Shown here piece after piece: positions 12,701 through 56,340 of a stretch of DNA of 64,000 nt. The notes under the pieces were generated by a model. That model was given only the letters and a program-made list of their open reading frames with translations. It had not been told where the DNA came from and searched no databases. The DNA comes from Calliphora vicina. Its lineage: Eukaryota > Arthropoda > Insecta > Diptera > Calliphoridae. The stretch lies in assembly GCF_958450345.1 (NCBI RefSeq), contig NC_088781.1, positions 72,179,240 through 72,243,239 on the forward strand, written 5' to 3'. A program made the translations under genes and the position numbers. Within the stretch, counting starts at the first letter, position 1, and each line of letters begins with the position of its first letter.

Positions 12701-15700
12701 CATGAATTAGGTTTTTGGCTCTCAGTTACCTATCTAGTTGTTATCTATGTTTGGTACCTTCTTCGAAGTTTTTTTTGTTTATTTTATTGTCAATTCAAAA
12801 TATTTTTGGTGCAAAAGGGTATGTATTAGGGTATTCAATTAATCGGGTTTCTGATTTAATCGGTTAATCGAGCAAATAATTAATCGAGGTTTAGATTTAT
12901 TCGGTTAATGATCGGTTAATATAAAATTATTCGATTAACCGAATAATTTCTATTTTAATTTTAAATTGAAAATACAACAACGAATTTTGTGTAAAAAAAC
13001 ATAAAAAACGGCAAATAAGGTATTTGAGATCATTTTTGTGAACATATCGCCTATTTGCTGCAACAACGTCATAACTAAAAATCCGTGTTTTTTTGAACTG
13101 AGTAATACAAAATTATCAGTTTTCAAAAAAGTCAATTATTTTTTGTATGAGAGTATTTTTTGTTGTAAACATCAAAATTAAAATTCATGTTTTCTCTTAT
13201 ATTTGATAAGTAAAAATTTGTTTAATAATTATTTAAGAAATAGTAAAATGTCATAAAACATTTAAAGGCGTTTTTATCGAAACAACTTTTTTTTAATTAT
13301 GACGTTGTTGCAGCAAAGAGCGCTGTGTGAGTTTTTAGGGTTTTAGTGAGACCTTCTGAAATAATCTTTTATAAAAAGAATATAATTTAAACGATTTTTT
13401 CTTTAGATTTAATAAAACTTTTCTTGGAAAAACACTCTCTCGATGATTGTATATGTTGGAGAAATCAAAAGCATGATAAATAATACATATTCCTTTTAGG
13501 ATTGCTTTAGATTTTGATTAATTTAATAGTTTCGTTTAGTTATGATAAAAGACTCTTTTCAAAAAAAAAAGTTTCGTCTATACATGTAAATACAAAGTTT
13601 CAAAGACATGTAAATTAAATATGTCAGTTGTTATACATACTCACTAATCATGTTTATTGGATGTTCCAAAAATATCTAATTTTAATTTGAAATTTGTATT
13701 TGAATTGAAAGGGAAAAATAAATACAAAAAAAATGTTTAAAGTGCAAAAAAGGGAATTTCGGTTAATCGACACAAATTAATCGGTTTATTTGTTATTTGA
13801 AAATCGGCAATTTTAAATTATTCGAACAGTTAACCGTCCAAAATTTATCGGTTAACCGATTAACGGTTAATCGATTGAATACCCTAGTATGTATGAAATT
13901 ATCTAAAATTTTAGTTATATTAACTAAGAAACTTTGTAAATGCCATTCTACCTTTGCGCTTAGTTATATTTATACCATATTTTTAGGAAATATAACCTAT
14001 GGATTTTTTTGTGTGTGTATATAACTGTTCATTGAATCTATTGCAAAAATCCGTTTTGTTTACTGAATTCAAATTATTTGTTTGAGTTTTTTTTCTAGTT
14101 TCCGCTCTATGTTCTCTATGGTTAGAATCACAAGGGATAGTTTTCAATATTTACGCCTATAACGTCAAACTTTGATTTTGATTTGTTTCATATTTTTTTT
14201 TCTATTTTCTTTTGTATATGTAATTGAGAATTTATTTTCTAATGAGTGTACATTATATTGTTGTGTCATGCCTTAATACAATACATATCGCACTGGTTCC
14301 TCTAAAGACCGTCAACTTTTTCCTCTTTGAATTTTTCAAAAATATTTGAAACCAATTATTACAAATCACAAATTATACAGATATGAATCAGCTGGTTTCA
14401 ATAGAAAAAATAACAAAAGAATATGTCAAAATGGTTGTGGTACATTTTTCACACTCGTCTATTGAAAATTGTATTTTTTTCTCGCTCTGCAAATCACAAA
14501 CATTGAAAACTTGTTGACAACTGTCATTTATTGCACATATGTAATTATCTGTGTTACAAATTATTAAATCGAACATTGTTTTTATTAATTTTTTTTTATT
14601 TTGTCACTCATTGTAGGTTCTACACCAATGGCACTGCTTTCTTCATAACATCACACATTCAGTAGGTCATGAAAAGCAAAATTTACCTTACCGACAATTC
14701 ATGGTTTGTAGACCAGAGGTAAAAAAATCTGAATTGCACCCTGACGAAGGCAATGTGCAAAAGATTACTACCAACTTTTTCTATGGCACACTTCTCAATG
14801 AAAAGGGCCAGATTGACGATGATTTAATGCTACGAAAATGTGTATTTTTTGGAGGACTTGAGAAGAGCCTTCGTAAGACCGTTTGGCCATTCTTGCTGAA
14901 ATGCTATTCCTTTTCATCGACATTTGAAGATCGGGCAGTTTTAATGGACATCAAGCGGCAGGAATACGAGGAAATAACTAGAAGGCGCTTATACTCAATG
15001 TCTCCAGAAGAACAGATTCATTTTTGGAAAACTGTACAGTGTGTGGTTGAAAAGGACGTTGTGCGTACCGATCGATCAAATCCATTTTTCTGTGGAGACG
15101 ACAATCCAAATACTGAAATAATGAAGAACATTTTGCTAAACTACGCATTCTATAATGCGGGAATATCGTACTCGCAGGGCATGAGTGATTTGTTGGCTCC
15201 TGTACTCTGCGAAATACAAAATGAATCGGAAACTTTTTGGTGTTTCGTCGGACTTATGCAACGAGCATTTTTTGTATGCACCCCAACCGATAACGATGTC
15301 GATAGAAATCTTAACTTTCTGCGTGAACTTATACGCGTTATGTTGCCTCGTTTTTATGAACATCTTAAACAACATAGCGATGCCTTGGAGTTACTCTTTT
15401 GCCACCGCTGGCTTTTGCTCTGCTTTAAGCGCGAGTTTACAGAAGCCGTTGTCATTCGAATGTGGGAGGCATGCTGGTCAAATTATTTAACAGACTATTT
15501 CCACCTTTTCCTTTGTTTAGCCATTATCGCCGTATATGCCGACGATGTTATTGCTCAAAACCTTAGAACTGACGAGATGCTGTTGCACTTTAGTTCTCTC
15601 GCCATGTATATGGATGGCCAATTAATATTGCGTAAAGCTCGCGGGTTACTGCATCAATATAGGCAACTTCCCAAAATTCCCTGTACATTAGCAGGACTTT

Positions 15701-15801
15701 GTAAGCGATGTGGTCCCGGTATGTGGGATTCGGAGCATAGGCCAGCCTTGGAATGTGTTGGACACACTGAAGATGAAAAATGTTCCTTAGCTATAGATTA
15801 A
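5739..15801 (+). CDS. TBC1D16: TBC1D16-like Rab GTPase-activating protein (two exons)
   Basis: Exons 5739-6704 and 14617-15801 join in phase 0 and encode 716 aa (human TBC1D16 is of similar length). The first 322 residues form the family's N-terminal region, which resembles a lipid- or partner-binding module. The C-terminal half is the TBC domain, which speeds GTP hydrolysis by Rab proteins using two fingers. The Arg finger is seen in VEKDVVR (Arg about 472), and the Gln finger in YSQG (Gln about 509). The TBC core also has FRSL-like and GLMQR blocks. In vertebrates TBC1D16 acts on Rab4/Rab5-type endosomal Rabs; that role is carried over by homology. The start is fixed by an in-frame TGA at 5727-5729. 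Splice sites are acag|gtaatc and ttgtag|gttcta. The gene is convergent with Wdfy2. It looks intact and functional; codon use is ordinary and no stop interrupts it. The product name rests on recognised family sequence, not a search. Confidence 0.93.
7332..7643. mobile_element. 312-bp hAT-like MITE
   Basis: Ends TAGGGTGGGTCGATTT and its complement (one mismatch), flanked by the 8-bp repeat atgtacat (7324-7331 and 7644-7651). The whole unit is nearly palindromic: the segment around 7415 (catagg...) reappears inverted near 7540. Non-coding. Confidence 0.8.
8270..8385. repeat. cccggg-rich imperfect inverted repeats
   Basis: Multiple copies of aatcccg/cgggatt in both orientations make a dense hairpin-forming stretch. 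A related piece lies at 7163-7185. The translated frames across it (KSRGF-like) are a by-product of the repeat. Confidence 0.6.
8405..10223. mobile_element. Palindromic Tc1/mariner-type non-autonomous element
   Basis: TA dinucleotides (8403-8404 and 10224-10225) flank inverted repeats starting CAGTAGCGAGCATAAAAAAT. The arms pair for about 200 bp (8405-8610 with 9575-9670 plus 10095-10223). The right arm is interrupted by an insertion of about 400 bp (9675-10090) that includes a tRNA-related unit. A CAGT start and TA duplication fit Tc1/mariner. No transposase frame remains. Confidence 0.75.
9893..10083 (-). repeat. tRNA-related SINE-like unit
   Basis: On the minus strand the unit begins agggcgatgtggcttaattg (an A-box-like segment) and has a perfect B box, GGTTCGATTCC, about 60 bp later. 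It is followed by a non-tRNA body and an A-rich tail (aagtaaaataataaaa). The acceptor arms do not pair (5' agggcga against 3' gccgctg), so it is not a usable tRNA gene. Polymerase III promoter boxes plus a tail indicate a tRNA-derived SINE. Boundaries are approximate. Confidence 0.6.
10640..11135 (+). mobile_element. mini-me/Helentron-like repeat, partial
   Basis: It shares tatacttcaaaataaaaatttt at the left, the block tttgctgattttaaatagcaa, a cagacagacagacgg microsatellite (11063-11078) and ggatccagaatatatatac near the right end with copies at 16498 and 50036. The terminal hairpins are missing at both ends. Confidence 0.6.
11551..11817. repeat. Diverged tandem duplication, about 170-bp period
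   Basis: Segments 11551-11655 and 11722-11817 both read tattttaacacg-gcatgtccta-gcagggggtc ... gattacaatg and continue through ctgtcgg/aatagct-like sequence. It is an imperfect local duplication of unknown origin within the TBC intron. Confidence 0.55.
12325..12412 (+). repeat. mini-me-like 3' end fragment
   Basis: Contains gtagaaattacaaacggaat and acccttctcacgaaggtgaa, the right terminus seen in complete form at 51455-51525. Only the end is present. Confidence 0.6.
12613..12749. mobile_element. 137-bp hAT-like MITE (family B)
   Basis: Flanked by the 8-bp repeat tttggtac (12605-12612 and 12750-12757). The ends are CATAGAATAAAC and its imperfect complement (gttatctatg). A second copy with a different 8-bp repeat is at 28845-29006, and an inverted fragment is at 59775-59870. 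Confidence 0.8.
12827..13886. mobile_element. 1,060-bp hAT-like element (family A), copy 1
   Basis: The 8-bp repeat gtatgtat (12819-12826 and 13887-13894) flanks inverted ends TAGGGTATTCAAT. The subterminal arms are dense in ggttaatcg/cgattaacc. Inside, tgctgcaacaacgtcat (13057) and its complement (13300) form a second inverted pair. No transposase frame exists, so it depends on another element. Copies 2 and 3 are at 31588-50010 and 62521-63628. Confidence 0.85.
14377..14520. repeat. Dispersed repeat shared with 30975-31115
   Basis: The segments share ggtttcaatagaaaaa, aacaaaagaa, atgtcaaaatggttgt and tctcgctctgcaaatcacaa in the same order. This is probably an old mobile-element fragment; the class is not recognised. 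Confidence 0.55.
14617..15801 (+). CDS. TBC1D16: TBC1D16-like gene, coding exon 2 (TBC domain)
   Basis: Begins after the acceptor ttgtag with VLHQWHCFLHNI, continues through the TBC domain, and stops at TAA 15799-15801. The first ATG inside it (14701) is not the gene start, because the 28 preceding codons belong to the protein. It holds both the Arg and Gln catalytic fingers. Confidence 0.93.
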   Translation, partial: VLHQWHCFLHNITHSVGHEKQNLPYRQFMVCRPEVKKSELHPDEGNVQKITTNFFYGTLLNEKGQIDDDLMLRKCVFFGGLEKSLRKTVWPFLLKCYSFSSTFEDRAVLMDIKRQEYEEITRRRLYSMSPEEQIHFWKTVQCVVEKDVVRTDRSNPFFCGDDNPNTEIMKNILLNYAFYNAGISYSQGMSDLLAPVLCEIQNESETFWCFVGLMQRAFFVCTPTDNDVDRNLNFLRELIRVMLPRFYEHLKQHSDALELLFCHRWLLLCFKREFTEAVVIRMWEACWSNYLTDYFHLFLCLAIIAVYADDVIAQNLRTDEMLLHFSSLAMYMDGQLILRKARGLLHQYRQLPKIPCTLAGLCKRCGPGMWDSEHRPALECVGHTEDEKCSLAID

Positions 15802-16497
15802 AATAAAAATAGTTTTAGAATTATTTTTAATTCTACATGTTGCACACAAGTATGAAATTCTACTAAACGATTTATTTTCTTTTATTTATGTATTATTGAA
15901 ATATATGTATTTATAAATTTGTTTAGAAAACTACTGACAAAAACTAACAAAAATTAAAAACAAATAAAATATCTTATTAAAAATAAGTGTATCAAAAATT
16001 AACTATTAAATATAAAACCGCTTCATGTGCTTTTTGCAATAATTACTTATATAAAATACGTATGTATATCACAGATTCAAATAAAACTTATTGTTCGAAT
16101 TGATAAATTAAAAAAAAAAAATACATTGTGATAACATTTATTTACCAACGTATAAAACAGAGTATCCCAACGTGGTTCGTTCGCCCCACCGAATTCGAAA
16201 TTTATTGGTTTTGTGGGTCCATAAAGTGATACGTTCCTATATCGTCACCTAAAATGCAAAATAACGTAACATCGCTTTTCATAAGTTTATAGAAGAAGCA
16301 AAAAACGATATAAAATGAAAACTACTTGAGATATTGAAACAAAATTTTCAAATCTGAATTACAATGACACTAGAAGTATAGTTTATAAAAAAACTATTTT
16401 TTCAAAGCACACTTTAAGTTATGTGACATAAGTTTTTTTGAATTGTTGTTTTCTGAAACAAAAAAAACATATCAATATAAATTTTTATGAAAAAACA
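15802..16497. other. 3' UTR and start of the intergenic region
   Basis: AT-rich. The block tcgtcacctaaaatgcaaaa (16241-16260) recurs inverted at about 17707-17728, so a TIR element (about 16230-17738) probably surrounds the later insertions. No gene is seen. Confidence 0.4.
15963..15968 (+). terminator. Candidate polyadenylation signal, TBC1D16-like gene
   Basis: AATAAA about 160 bp after the stop codon. Others at 15802-15807 and 16080-16085 are alternatives; AT richness makes the choice uncertain. Confidence 0.35.
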
Positions 16498-16977
16498 AGT
16501 ATTAGAGCTATATTCGGCTGTGCCGAATCTTATATACCCTTCACCAAATTATACTTCAAAATAAAAATTTTAAATATTTTTAAGTAAACACAATTTTTTT
16601 TCTCCAAGTTGTTTTTTCATATTTTGGAAAAAAAATTTCGAATTGTTTTTTAAATTTTAAAATTTGTTTTTTCAATTTTTTTTAATATTTAGCGAAAAAA
16701 AAACTTTTGGTGTAGGCCCAACTTACTATGGTCTTATATACATACGTCATTACAAAGGTATTTGAAATATATATCATTAGATATCCATATTCAAAGGTCA
16801 AAAATCGAGGTTGTCCTAGTTGTCGGAAAGTTGATTTCAACAGAAGGACAGACAGACCAACATGGCTTAATCGACTCCGCTATCCAGAATATATAGGGTA
16901 GGAAATGAAAAATGTAGAAATTACAAACGGAATGACAAACTTATATATACCCTGCTCACGAAGGTGAAGGGTATAAT
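16498..16977 (+). mobile_element. mini-me/Helentron-like repeat
   Basis: Starts with the left palindrome attcggctgtgccgaat (16512-16528) and taccctt, has a short ggacagacagacc stretch (about 16845-16858), and ends with acgaaggtgaagggtataat. The internal part is shortened relative to 50036-51530. Confidence 0.65.
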
Positions 16978-16999
16978 AAAAACTTAAATTAAATTCTTT

Positions 17000-17600
17000 T
17001 TTTTTATTTTACCTAAAAGCAGTTTGTATATGGGCATTTCCTACGATTAGTCAACCAGGATCGAAAAATAAAATGTTGATAATCATCGTGTTTTATTGAA
17101 AATATTTCGATATAATTTGGTACACATAATTTTTTTGGCCCAAGCGTATTGAAACTGGCTGAAATTGGTCCATTATTTCATCTAGCTCCCATACAAAAGT
17201 CCTCCTGAAATTGGACTTTATCGGTCATAAATGTTTAATTTATGTAGGTAAATACACAAATTTCGCTCCAAATAAGTTTTATATATACCGAATTCATGTC
17301 ACCAAATTTTATTATTATCGGTCCATAACTAGCCATAGCTCCCATATAAGACCCTCTTCCGTAAATTACTTTAACGTTCATAAATCTCAGAAAAATGTTG
17401 GTATGTACATAAAATTCAACAAACGACCTAAGTTCATGGTGATCGGTCAATAAATGGTCATAGCTCCCATATAAGGCCCACTTCGAAAATCACCCACTAA
17501 TATAAATTATTGAATTTTTAAAAGAAAAATGGTACTTAGTGTAGATCAAGCCCGACCATAATTAATTACTCAAATTACTCATGTACTTGATGTTACTTTA
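17000..17600. repeat. Helentron-like internal sub-repeats
   Basis: Repeated phrases such as catagctcccatataa (about 17334, 17458) and ggtcc/ataat units at about 100-bp spacing match the internal part of the 24003-26008 element and the fragment at 29385-29480. Open frames here are accidental. Confidence 0.5.
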
Positions 17601-17806
17601 GTATAAATTTTTGTTATAATTTGGTTATTTTTGATAGTAAACGTTTACAATTTTGTATACATACATATGTAATATAATAGTCAATTTCGAATTTTTTGAT
17701 GATACGTTATTTTGCATTTTAGGTGACGATATATAAACTTGATAAAAATAGAAAGTGTTATTGCAGACGTGAACAATTTTTGCACAATGTTATAAACTAG
17801 TAAGAA

Positions 17807-18472
17807 AGTATGGTCGGTCAAGCCCGACTATATAATACCCTACACTGATTAAATGAGCAAAAACATTTTTCTTTAAAATATCAATCATTTATATTCGTGA
17901 GTGATTTTCGGGAGCTATGAATAATTATGGACCGATCACCATGAAATTTTTAATTTTTAAGTTTAATTTAGGACCTAATTTTGTAAATCTCGTCACCAAA
18001 GTGATATTTATGTGCAAAGCAAAAACAACAATTCACACATTTCAAAAATTTGTTTTTGTTTTATGTACAAATTGTGAACCAAACAAACGCACAAAAATTC
18101 AAGCGTTGATTTGCCTTTCATAATTTGAAAATTGTGTACACAAAACAAAAACCAATTTTTAAAATGTGTGAAATGTTGTTTTTGTTTTGCACATAAACAT
18201 CACTTTGGTGACGTGATTTACAAAATTAGGGCCTTAGTCATAGCTCCCATATAGACCCGTTTCCAAAATTGCGACCTGTACTTTGCGCACAAGGTTTACA
18301 TGGACAGACAACCAGCCAGTCAGACGGACATCGTTTAATCGACTCAGAAAGTGATTCTAAGTTGATCGGTATACTTTAAGGTGGGTGTTAGACTAATATT
18401 TTTGGGCGTTACAAACATCTGCACAAATACATTATTCCTTCCCCACTATGGTGGTGTAGGGTATAAAAATTC
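17807..18472 (+). mobile_element. Helentron-like repeat, third subfamily
   Basis: Starts ggtcggtcaagcccgacta with tataataccctaca, carries a degenerate gacagac...cagtcagacggac microsatellite (18304-18330) followed by atcgtttaatcgactcag, and ends with the hairpin ccccactatggtggtgtagggtataa. It has the same architecture as the other copies but diverged termini. An internal inverted pair (cacaaagtgatgtt-like, about 17995 and 18190) forms a 200-bp hairpin. Confidence 0.6.
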
Positions 18473-19389
18473 GACACAAGCTGTCATATAGCCTTATTAT
18501 TAAACTGTTAAAGCTTAATGTGATTGTAGTATGTAGAGCGTTTGTGCTTGACATATAAATATCCATACCAAATTCGGTGCAGTAGCACAGAAGGAAAGAT
18601 TCATCTGATAGCGGAGAGCAGTTGAATTTGACATTTCCGATTTCAATGTTATTATGTATTGGGAGTGTGCAGAATCTTATATACCCTTCACCAACGCACA
18701 GTGGTATAGAAAAAAAATAGAGGGAAATAAATATGTAACATCTAAACGGTAAGTCCGATTTGAATTATATTTCACATGCACAAAGAGGAAGTGTTTTTGA
18801 GTTTAAGTTTTGAACTTGGCCCACCAGGGGCGCAACCAAGGGTCCTCAAAGTAGGACACCTCGGGTATGTTACATTTTTAAAACGATCTTATTTCTTAGT
18901 TTGTGTTCCGATTTCAAAAAAAATACACATATAGAATCTCTTCATCGAGCACTACATATTTAAAATGAGCATATTTTAAATGAAAAAAAAATTGAAAATT
19001 GTTGATACTGAAGGGATCAGGTCCATTCAGAAAACGTCTATTGTTTATGTAAAACTAGCTGACCCGACAGACGTTGTCCTGGTCAAATTAGAAAAAGAGT
19101 TCGATATGTGAATTTGTGAGAAGCTGTTTAAAATGTGTTAAAATAGTTAAAAAGAAAAACATAATCAAAAGTATTTTTGAATGATAATGTTTGATTTACA
19201 TTTGATTTTAAAATATGTACATATGTATGTACAACGAATCTTATGGTGTTCTATTTACATTTTGATTGGAAGATCGATGTTCAGATAATCAATTAAAATA
19301 AAGAAATATTTTTTTTCGATTGCTTTGCTGTGACATCATAATTTCGTTCATTGCAATGCTCTATGATATACGAAATTTTTTTGTATATC

Positions 19390-19700
19390 ATAGTATATCA
19401 TACCTTAGTACTTCCTTTAAGTATTGTTGATTCGAGGACGTTATGCATCAGGTTTTTTATCGCAAGTCAGGTGCCATTACAAAGACGTGGTCCGATCAAA
19501 CTATCAGTTGGAGATTGTGAGGCGGTAATCTTGGTAATTCCAGCGAGTTGGATAGTTGACGACATCATCTTGGGAAGTAACAGAAGCCACCCATTTGTAT
19601 GTCATCATTCGACACATGCGAGAGCAATATCACTTTAAATCTTAAAATTCAATTCGTCGACATCAATGTTTTTCGGAGCCATCAATCAATCACTAACGAC
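19390..19700 (-). pseudogene. Helitron (Pif1-like) helicase remnant
   Basis: The minus-strand frame reads SPTDSLIGPRLCNGT, a stop, then LAIKNLMHNVLESTILKGS. This matches the C-terminal helicase motif of Helitron Rep/Hel proteins (P.LCNGTRL.V..L..NVIEA.ILTG). Upstream on that strand NIDVDELNF resembles the preceding beta-strand. At least one stop and several frame disruptions show it is dead. Nearby gacccgacagacgttgtcct (about 19063) may be a terminal part of the same element. Confidence 0.7.
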
Positions 19701-20174
19701 TGCAACCTCTGCTACTATTTATAACACTGCATTACCATCTAGAAAGATGTATTTCTACAATGTTCCTTAACTGAATATTCGAATTCAAACAGCGTTGCCA
19801 ACTTACGATCAATGGTCAACTGAAAGCCTTCACTTAATAATGCCCACAGATATGTTACAGTTTGCTATTACAGCACTGTTATTTGAAAGCATTATGCTAC
19901 TTTTAAATCAGCCCTTAAAATCGTTATATTTGAATTCAAGTACAATTTCGTAACAATATTTTTTTATTAATGCTTTAAAAATGAGAATATGAAATTTAAT
20001 TCAGAATTTTTTGCATTGAAAAGAAAAAAAATTAAAAAAACTACGAATGGGTTGATATTTCAATGGCCAAAACATATGCAACTAATTGCTTCTAAAACAT
20101 TTATGTCTATAAAACATAATATTTGGTGGCAAATCCTATATTTTCAATGACGCACAGTGATATGAGAAAAAAAG

Positions 20175-20516
20175 ATGGAAATAATAATAATACTTTTGAA
20201 ATTATATCCCTGGAAAGAAATGACACCTACAGTTCACAAGATATTATGTCATGGAAACATCATCATTCAACATAATATTTTGCCTTTAGGAGAGCTTACA
20301 GAAGAACCCCAAGAATCTAGGAATAGAGACTTTAAGCATATTCATCAGTTTAGCTCAAGGAAGTGTTCTATAATGTCTCAAAATGAAGATATTTTTAATA
20401 ATTTAATTCTATCTTCTGATCCTGTATTATCTACAATAAGGAAACGTTGGATTTGTTACAGAACATTAGCATTTGAAAATATTCATGAATTTAAAGACTT
20501 ACTTTATATTTAGATA
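20175..20516 (+). pseudogene. Transposase-like fragment of unassigned superfamily
   Basis: The frame contains PTVHKILCHGNIII, LPLGELTEEPQESRNRDFK, FSSRKCSI and LILSSDPVLSTIRKR. I recognise this arrangement (LP.G.LSEE.QEARNKD ... RK.SR ... SDP.ISS.R) from transposon-derived proteins common in insect genomes, but I cannot name the superfamily. It has no N-terminal catalytic part in frame and lies between inverted repeat arms, which is consistent with a decayed DNA transposon. Confidence 0.5.
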
Positions 20517-21408
20517 TGGACTACTGTGAGTCCGATTATTTTACAAAATTATATTAATTTATTATACATTTTTTAAATAAAGAATATTTTTATATAAAAT
20601 AATTACTTTTTTTATATATATAGGTATAAAATTTAAGGATTGATCGTAAAAAAGTGGCTGTAGAAATTCATAAAAAAGTATGTTTGCTCCTACCTAACAA
20701 CTTTTTTATGACTGAAAATAACAGTGTTAGGTAAATTCTCTGCGAGGTGTTAAGTTTTCCCTAATTAATTTGCCACGTGAAAAACATAAGGTAGACATGT
20801 TATATATCAATGGTTAGGGAATTTTGTCTATTTTTCAATAATATATATAACTTTTGTCAATTAAAAAAATCATGGAATACTTTTTCGAAAAATATGACAA
20901 ACATTTTTTTTAATTTAATTTTTGCGACGATACAAATATTTCAAATTGAAATAAAATTTTTATTTATGAATATTTTTTAATGAAATTTTACCTTTATATA
21001 GATTTTTTTATTGAAAATGGAAAAAAAAACAAATAAATTAAATTTATAATCAGGAATCCGTCAATTCCCAAAAAAGTATTGAAAAATCCCAAAAATGGGA
21101 TTTTTTCGTTTTTTGGCTATAATATCCATACCAGGGGCGGGGTTATCGGAACCCTTTACAAAATAATTAAGAACATATTGGGCCGTCTAAAATAGGTTTC
21201 TATATTTTGATATCGACTATGCGATTTGAGAATTTTTGCCCTAAATTTGAATTTTACATAAAAATAGGCGTTTTTTGAATGGACCTGGTCCCCACGTTAT
21301 CAAAAATTATCAATTTTTTTTTTAATTTAAAATATTTGATTAAAGTTAGTTCACTGCCTTGCCGATGTAAGGCCGTCATTGAAAATATAGGATTTGCCAC
21401 CAAATATT

Positions 21409-21661
21409 CACCCCTATCGGCAATAACATGTGAAATTTTGTTCCCATGAAATATTCATTTCCCTCGAAGGGAAAATTGCTATCGTGAAATTCCCCATGAA
21501 CTTTTCATTCACAATAGTTGATTTTGTTCGTAACAGCTGTTTATTGTTTACAAAATTCCATCTAAAAATTTCACAACATGGGGAATTTTTCACGTGAACA
21601 AAGTTGATGAACGACAAATGGGAACATATTTCATGTGAAATGTTGATTCGCTATAAGGGTG
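21409..21661. mobile_element. 253-bp MITE
   Basis: Ends CACCCCTATCGGC and its approximate complement (gctataagggtg), flanked by att/att. The inverted homologous block at about 20115-20125 lacks it, which gives an empty site. Internal inverted pairs (catgtgaaa / ttcacatg) make it largely palindromic. Confidence 0.7.
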
Positions 21662-21678
21662 ATTAAGTTTTATAGACA

Positions 21679-22167
21679 CCCAGCAAAAAATAATGGAAGT
21701 GCATCTTTACATATGACATTTTAATCACATCTAAAGTTGCAAATGAATCCTTTCTACCTCTGAAGATGTGATTTTAAATATGGGTATTTGACACTGAATT
21801 ATAAATATTTCGTTGATGTAATTGTTTCCAACATTTTTTGAATTTTATAAAATTTATTAAAACCTGTAAAAATTGGTATACAAAAAATTTTTACATTTTT
21901 TAATCATTAAAATTAATCAACCATTGTTTCATAAATTTTATAACTACATTAAAATCAATTCATAAATGCTCAATTACATCACTTTTTTTCTATTATTTAT
22001 ATTTCCATCCAAGATGCCAAAAAATATAGGTATCCACTACCTACATTAAAATAACACCTTAAAATCGAAATTTAATCGCATCGAAAGCATCGAATTTATT
22101 AAGTAAAATGTTAAGCATGCTATTTGTTGTGAAAATTCTGCATCTTCTTCCTCACTTTTTTGCTGGG
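21679..22167. mobile_element. 489-bp MITE (CCCAGCAAAAAA ends)
   Basis: Inverted ends CCCAGCAAAAAA. The flanks tatagaca and cataaatg join to give the sequence found uninterrupted (inverted) at about 20107-20121, so the target duplication is the dinucleotide ca. A member with the same ends is at 26723-27204. No coding capacity. Confidence 0.75.
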
Positions 22168-22559
22168 CATAAATGTTTTAGAAGCAATTAGTTGCATATG
22201 TTTTGGCAATTGAAATATCAACCCATACTTAGTTTTTTTTAATTTCTTTTCTTTTCAATGCAAAAAATTATGAATTAAATTTCATATTCTCATTTTTAAA
22301 GCATTAATAAAGAAATATTATAAGCAAATGAATATTTTTGTTTACCTTTAAAAGTAGTTTAAACAACTTTTGTAAAATTCTGTTGCTAGTTGCATATGTT
22401 TTGACCACCACTGCACATACATATGTTCTTGTTAGAGCTGCCCGCCTTGGAGTTATCTTGTTTCGCACCGCAAAACATTTTAAAAATACGTAAGCCTTAT
22501 TTACTTTTTACTTTTTATTAAATTTATTATTTTTGTTAGTTTTTCTAAATTTGTGATTA

Positions 22560-22705
22560 TTATTTTTCTTTCACAAATTTTTGTATGTTTGACACATTTT
22601 GCTTTTGACACATTTGCCCCCCAAGCAACAATAAAACACAATGTTGTTTTTGCAATGTTGTACTTGTTGTAATATCAACGCCACCTGTACAATAAATTCG
22701 CCTTG
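22560..22705 (-). repeat. 3' end of a P-superfamily-like element
   Basis: Shares gttgtacttgttgta (22660-22680) and the terminus aaattcgccttg with the right end of the 58017-58625 element. The left end and target duplication are not found, so it is a fragment. Confidence 0.5.
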
Positions 22706-23352
22706 TACTAAATTGAGTTTTTCATTGCTTTTTTAAATGACACTTAAATGGATAACGTTGGTCATTTAAAATCTATTTAAGTTTCATAAACTACCATATG
22801 TTTTTGTTGTCTGTTTTTTCACTCTATTGTAGGGCTGTATTTTTTTACAGCATCTAGCCAAAATTTCCGATGCGTGGAAATTGGGGCTTCTTTTGTGCAT
22901 TTTCTTACCAATAATATTATTGTATAAAAAAAAACGTTATAAATATTACAACACCTAAATGATTAAAATCTGTCCACAACTTTTGATTTCATTCTCAAAA
23001 GATAGCACAAATTTCGGTTTTTTAAGTATATAAACCGTTTTTGAGTAACGCGATTGTATGTTGTGCAAGCTCCTCCATTTTCGAAATAACGGTATATCTC
23101 GAAAACAATAGCTAACATAAAAAACGGTTACCACCACTAGTTTTTTCAACAACCACAGTGTAATTTAATTCAGGATAAAATTACAGTTATCATTAATATA
23201 CCGATAAAATACCGTTACCGAAATAATCCAAATTAGCATTACCGTATCATTATAACCATTACGAATCGGTAGTCAACATTCATACATCTAATAGATTCAT
23301 CAAACATTGAAAAATTAAAAACATTTAAACAATAAGGATCTTATAATAATAT

Positions 23353-23358
23353 TTTATT
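23353..23358 (-). terminator. Candidate polyadenylation signal, Wdfy2
   Basis: On the minus strand AATAAA lies 67 bp beyond the Wdfy2 stop codon, a usual distance for a short 3' UTR. Confidence 0.5.
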
Positions 23359-23424
23359 TATATTGTATTCAGTTACATATGGTTTCTTATGTATCTAACA
23401 TTATTTATAAATATTTCGTTTATG

Positions 23425-56340
<32,916 letters not shown>

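Larger units (their letters stand above)
6705..14616 (+). other. Intron of the TBC1D16-like gene, filled with repeats
   Basis: A 7,912-bp phase-0 intron. It contains a hAT-like MITE (7332-7643), a cccggg-rich inverted repeat (8270-8385), a palindromic Tc1/mariner-type element (8405-10223) carrying a tRNA-related insertion, a partial mini-me-like repeat (10640-11135), a local duplication (11551-11817) and two hAT-like MITEs (12613-12749, 12827-13886). Outside these I see only AT-rich sequence. Confidence 0.85.
18700..22410. repeat. Nested repeat cluster with inverted arms
   Basis: It is bounded by cacagtggtatagaaa (18702) and ccaccactgcac (about 22402). The block 19955-20153 reappears inverted at 21370-22330, where it is interrupted by two MITEs (21409-21661 and 21679-22167). 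A second inverted pair links about 18985-19040 (ggtccattcagaaaacg) with about 21268-21300. The cluster contains a Helitron helicase remnant and a transposase-like fragment. Its evolutionary order cannot be fully resolved by eye. Confidence 0.5.
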
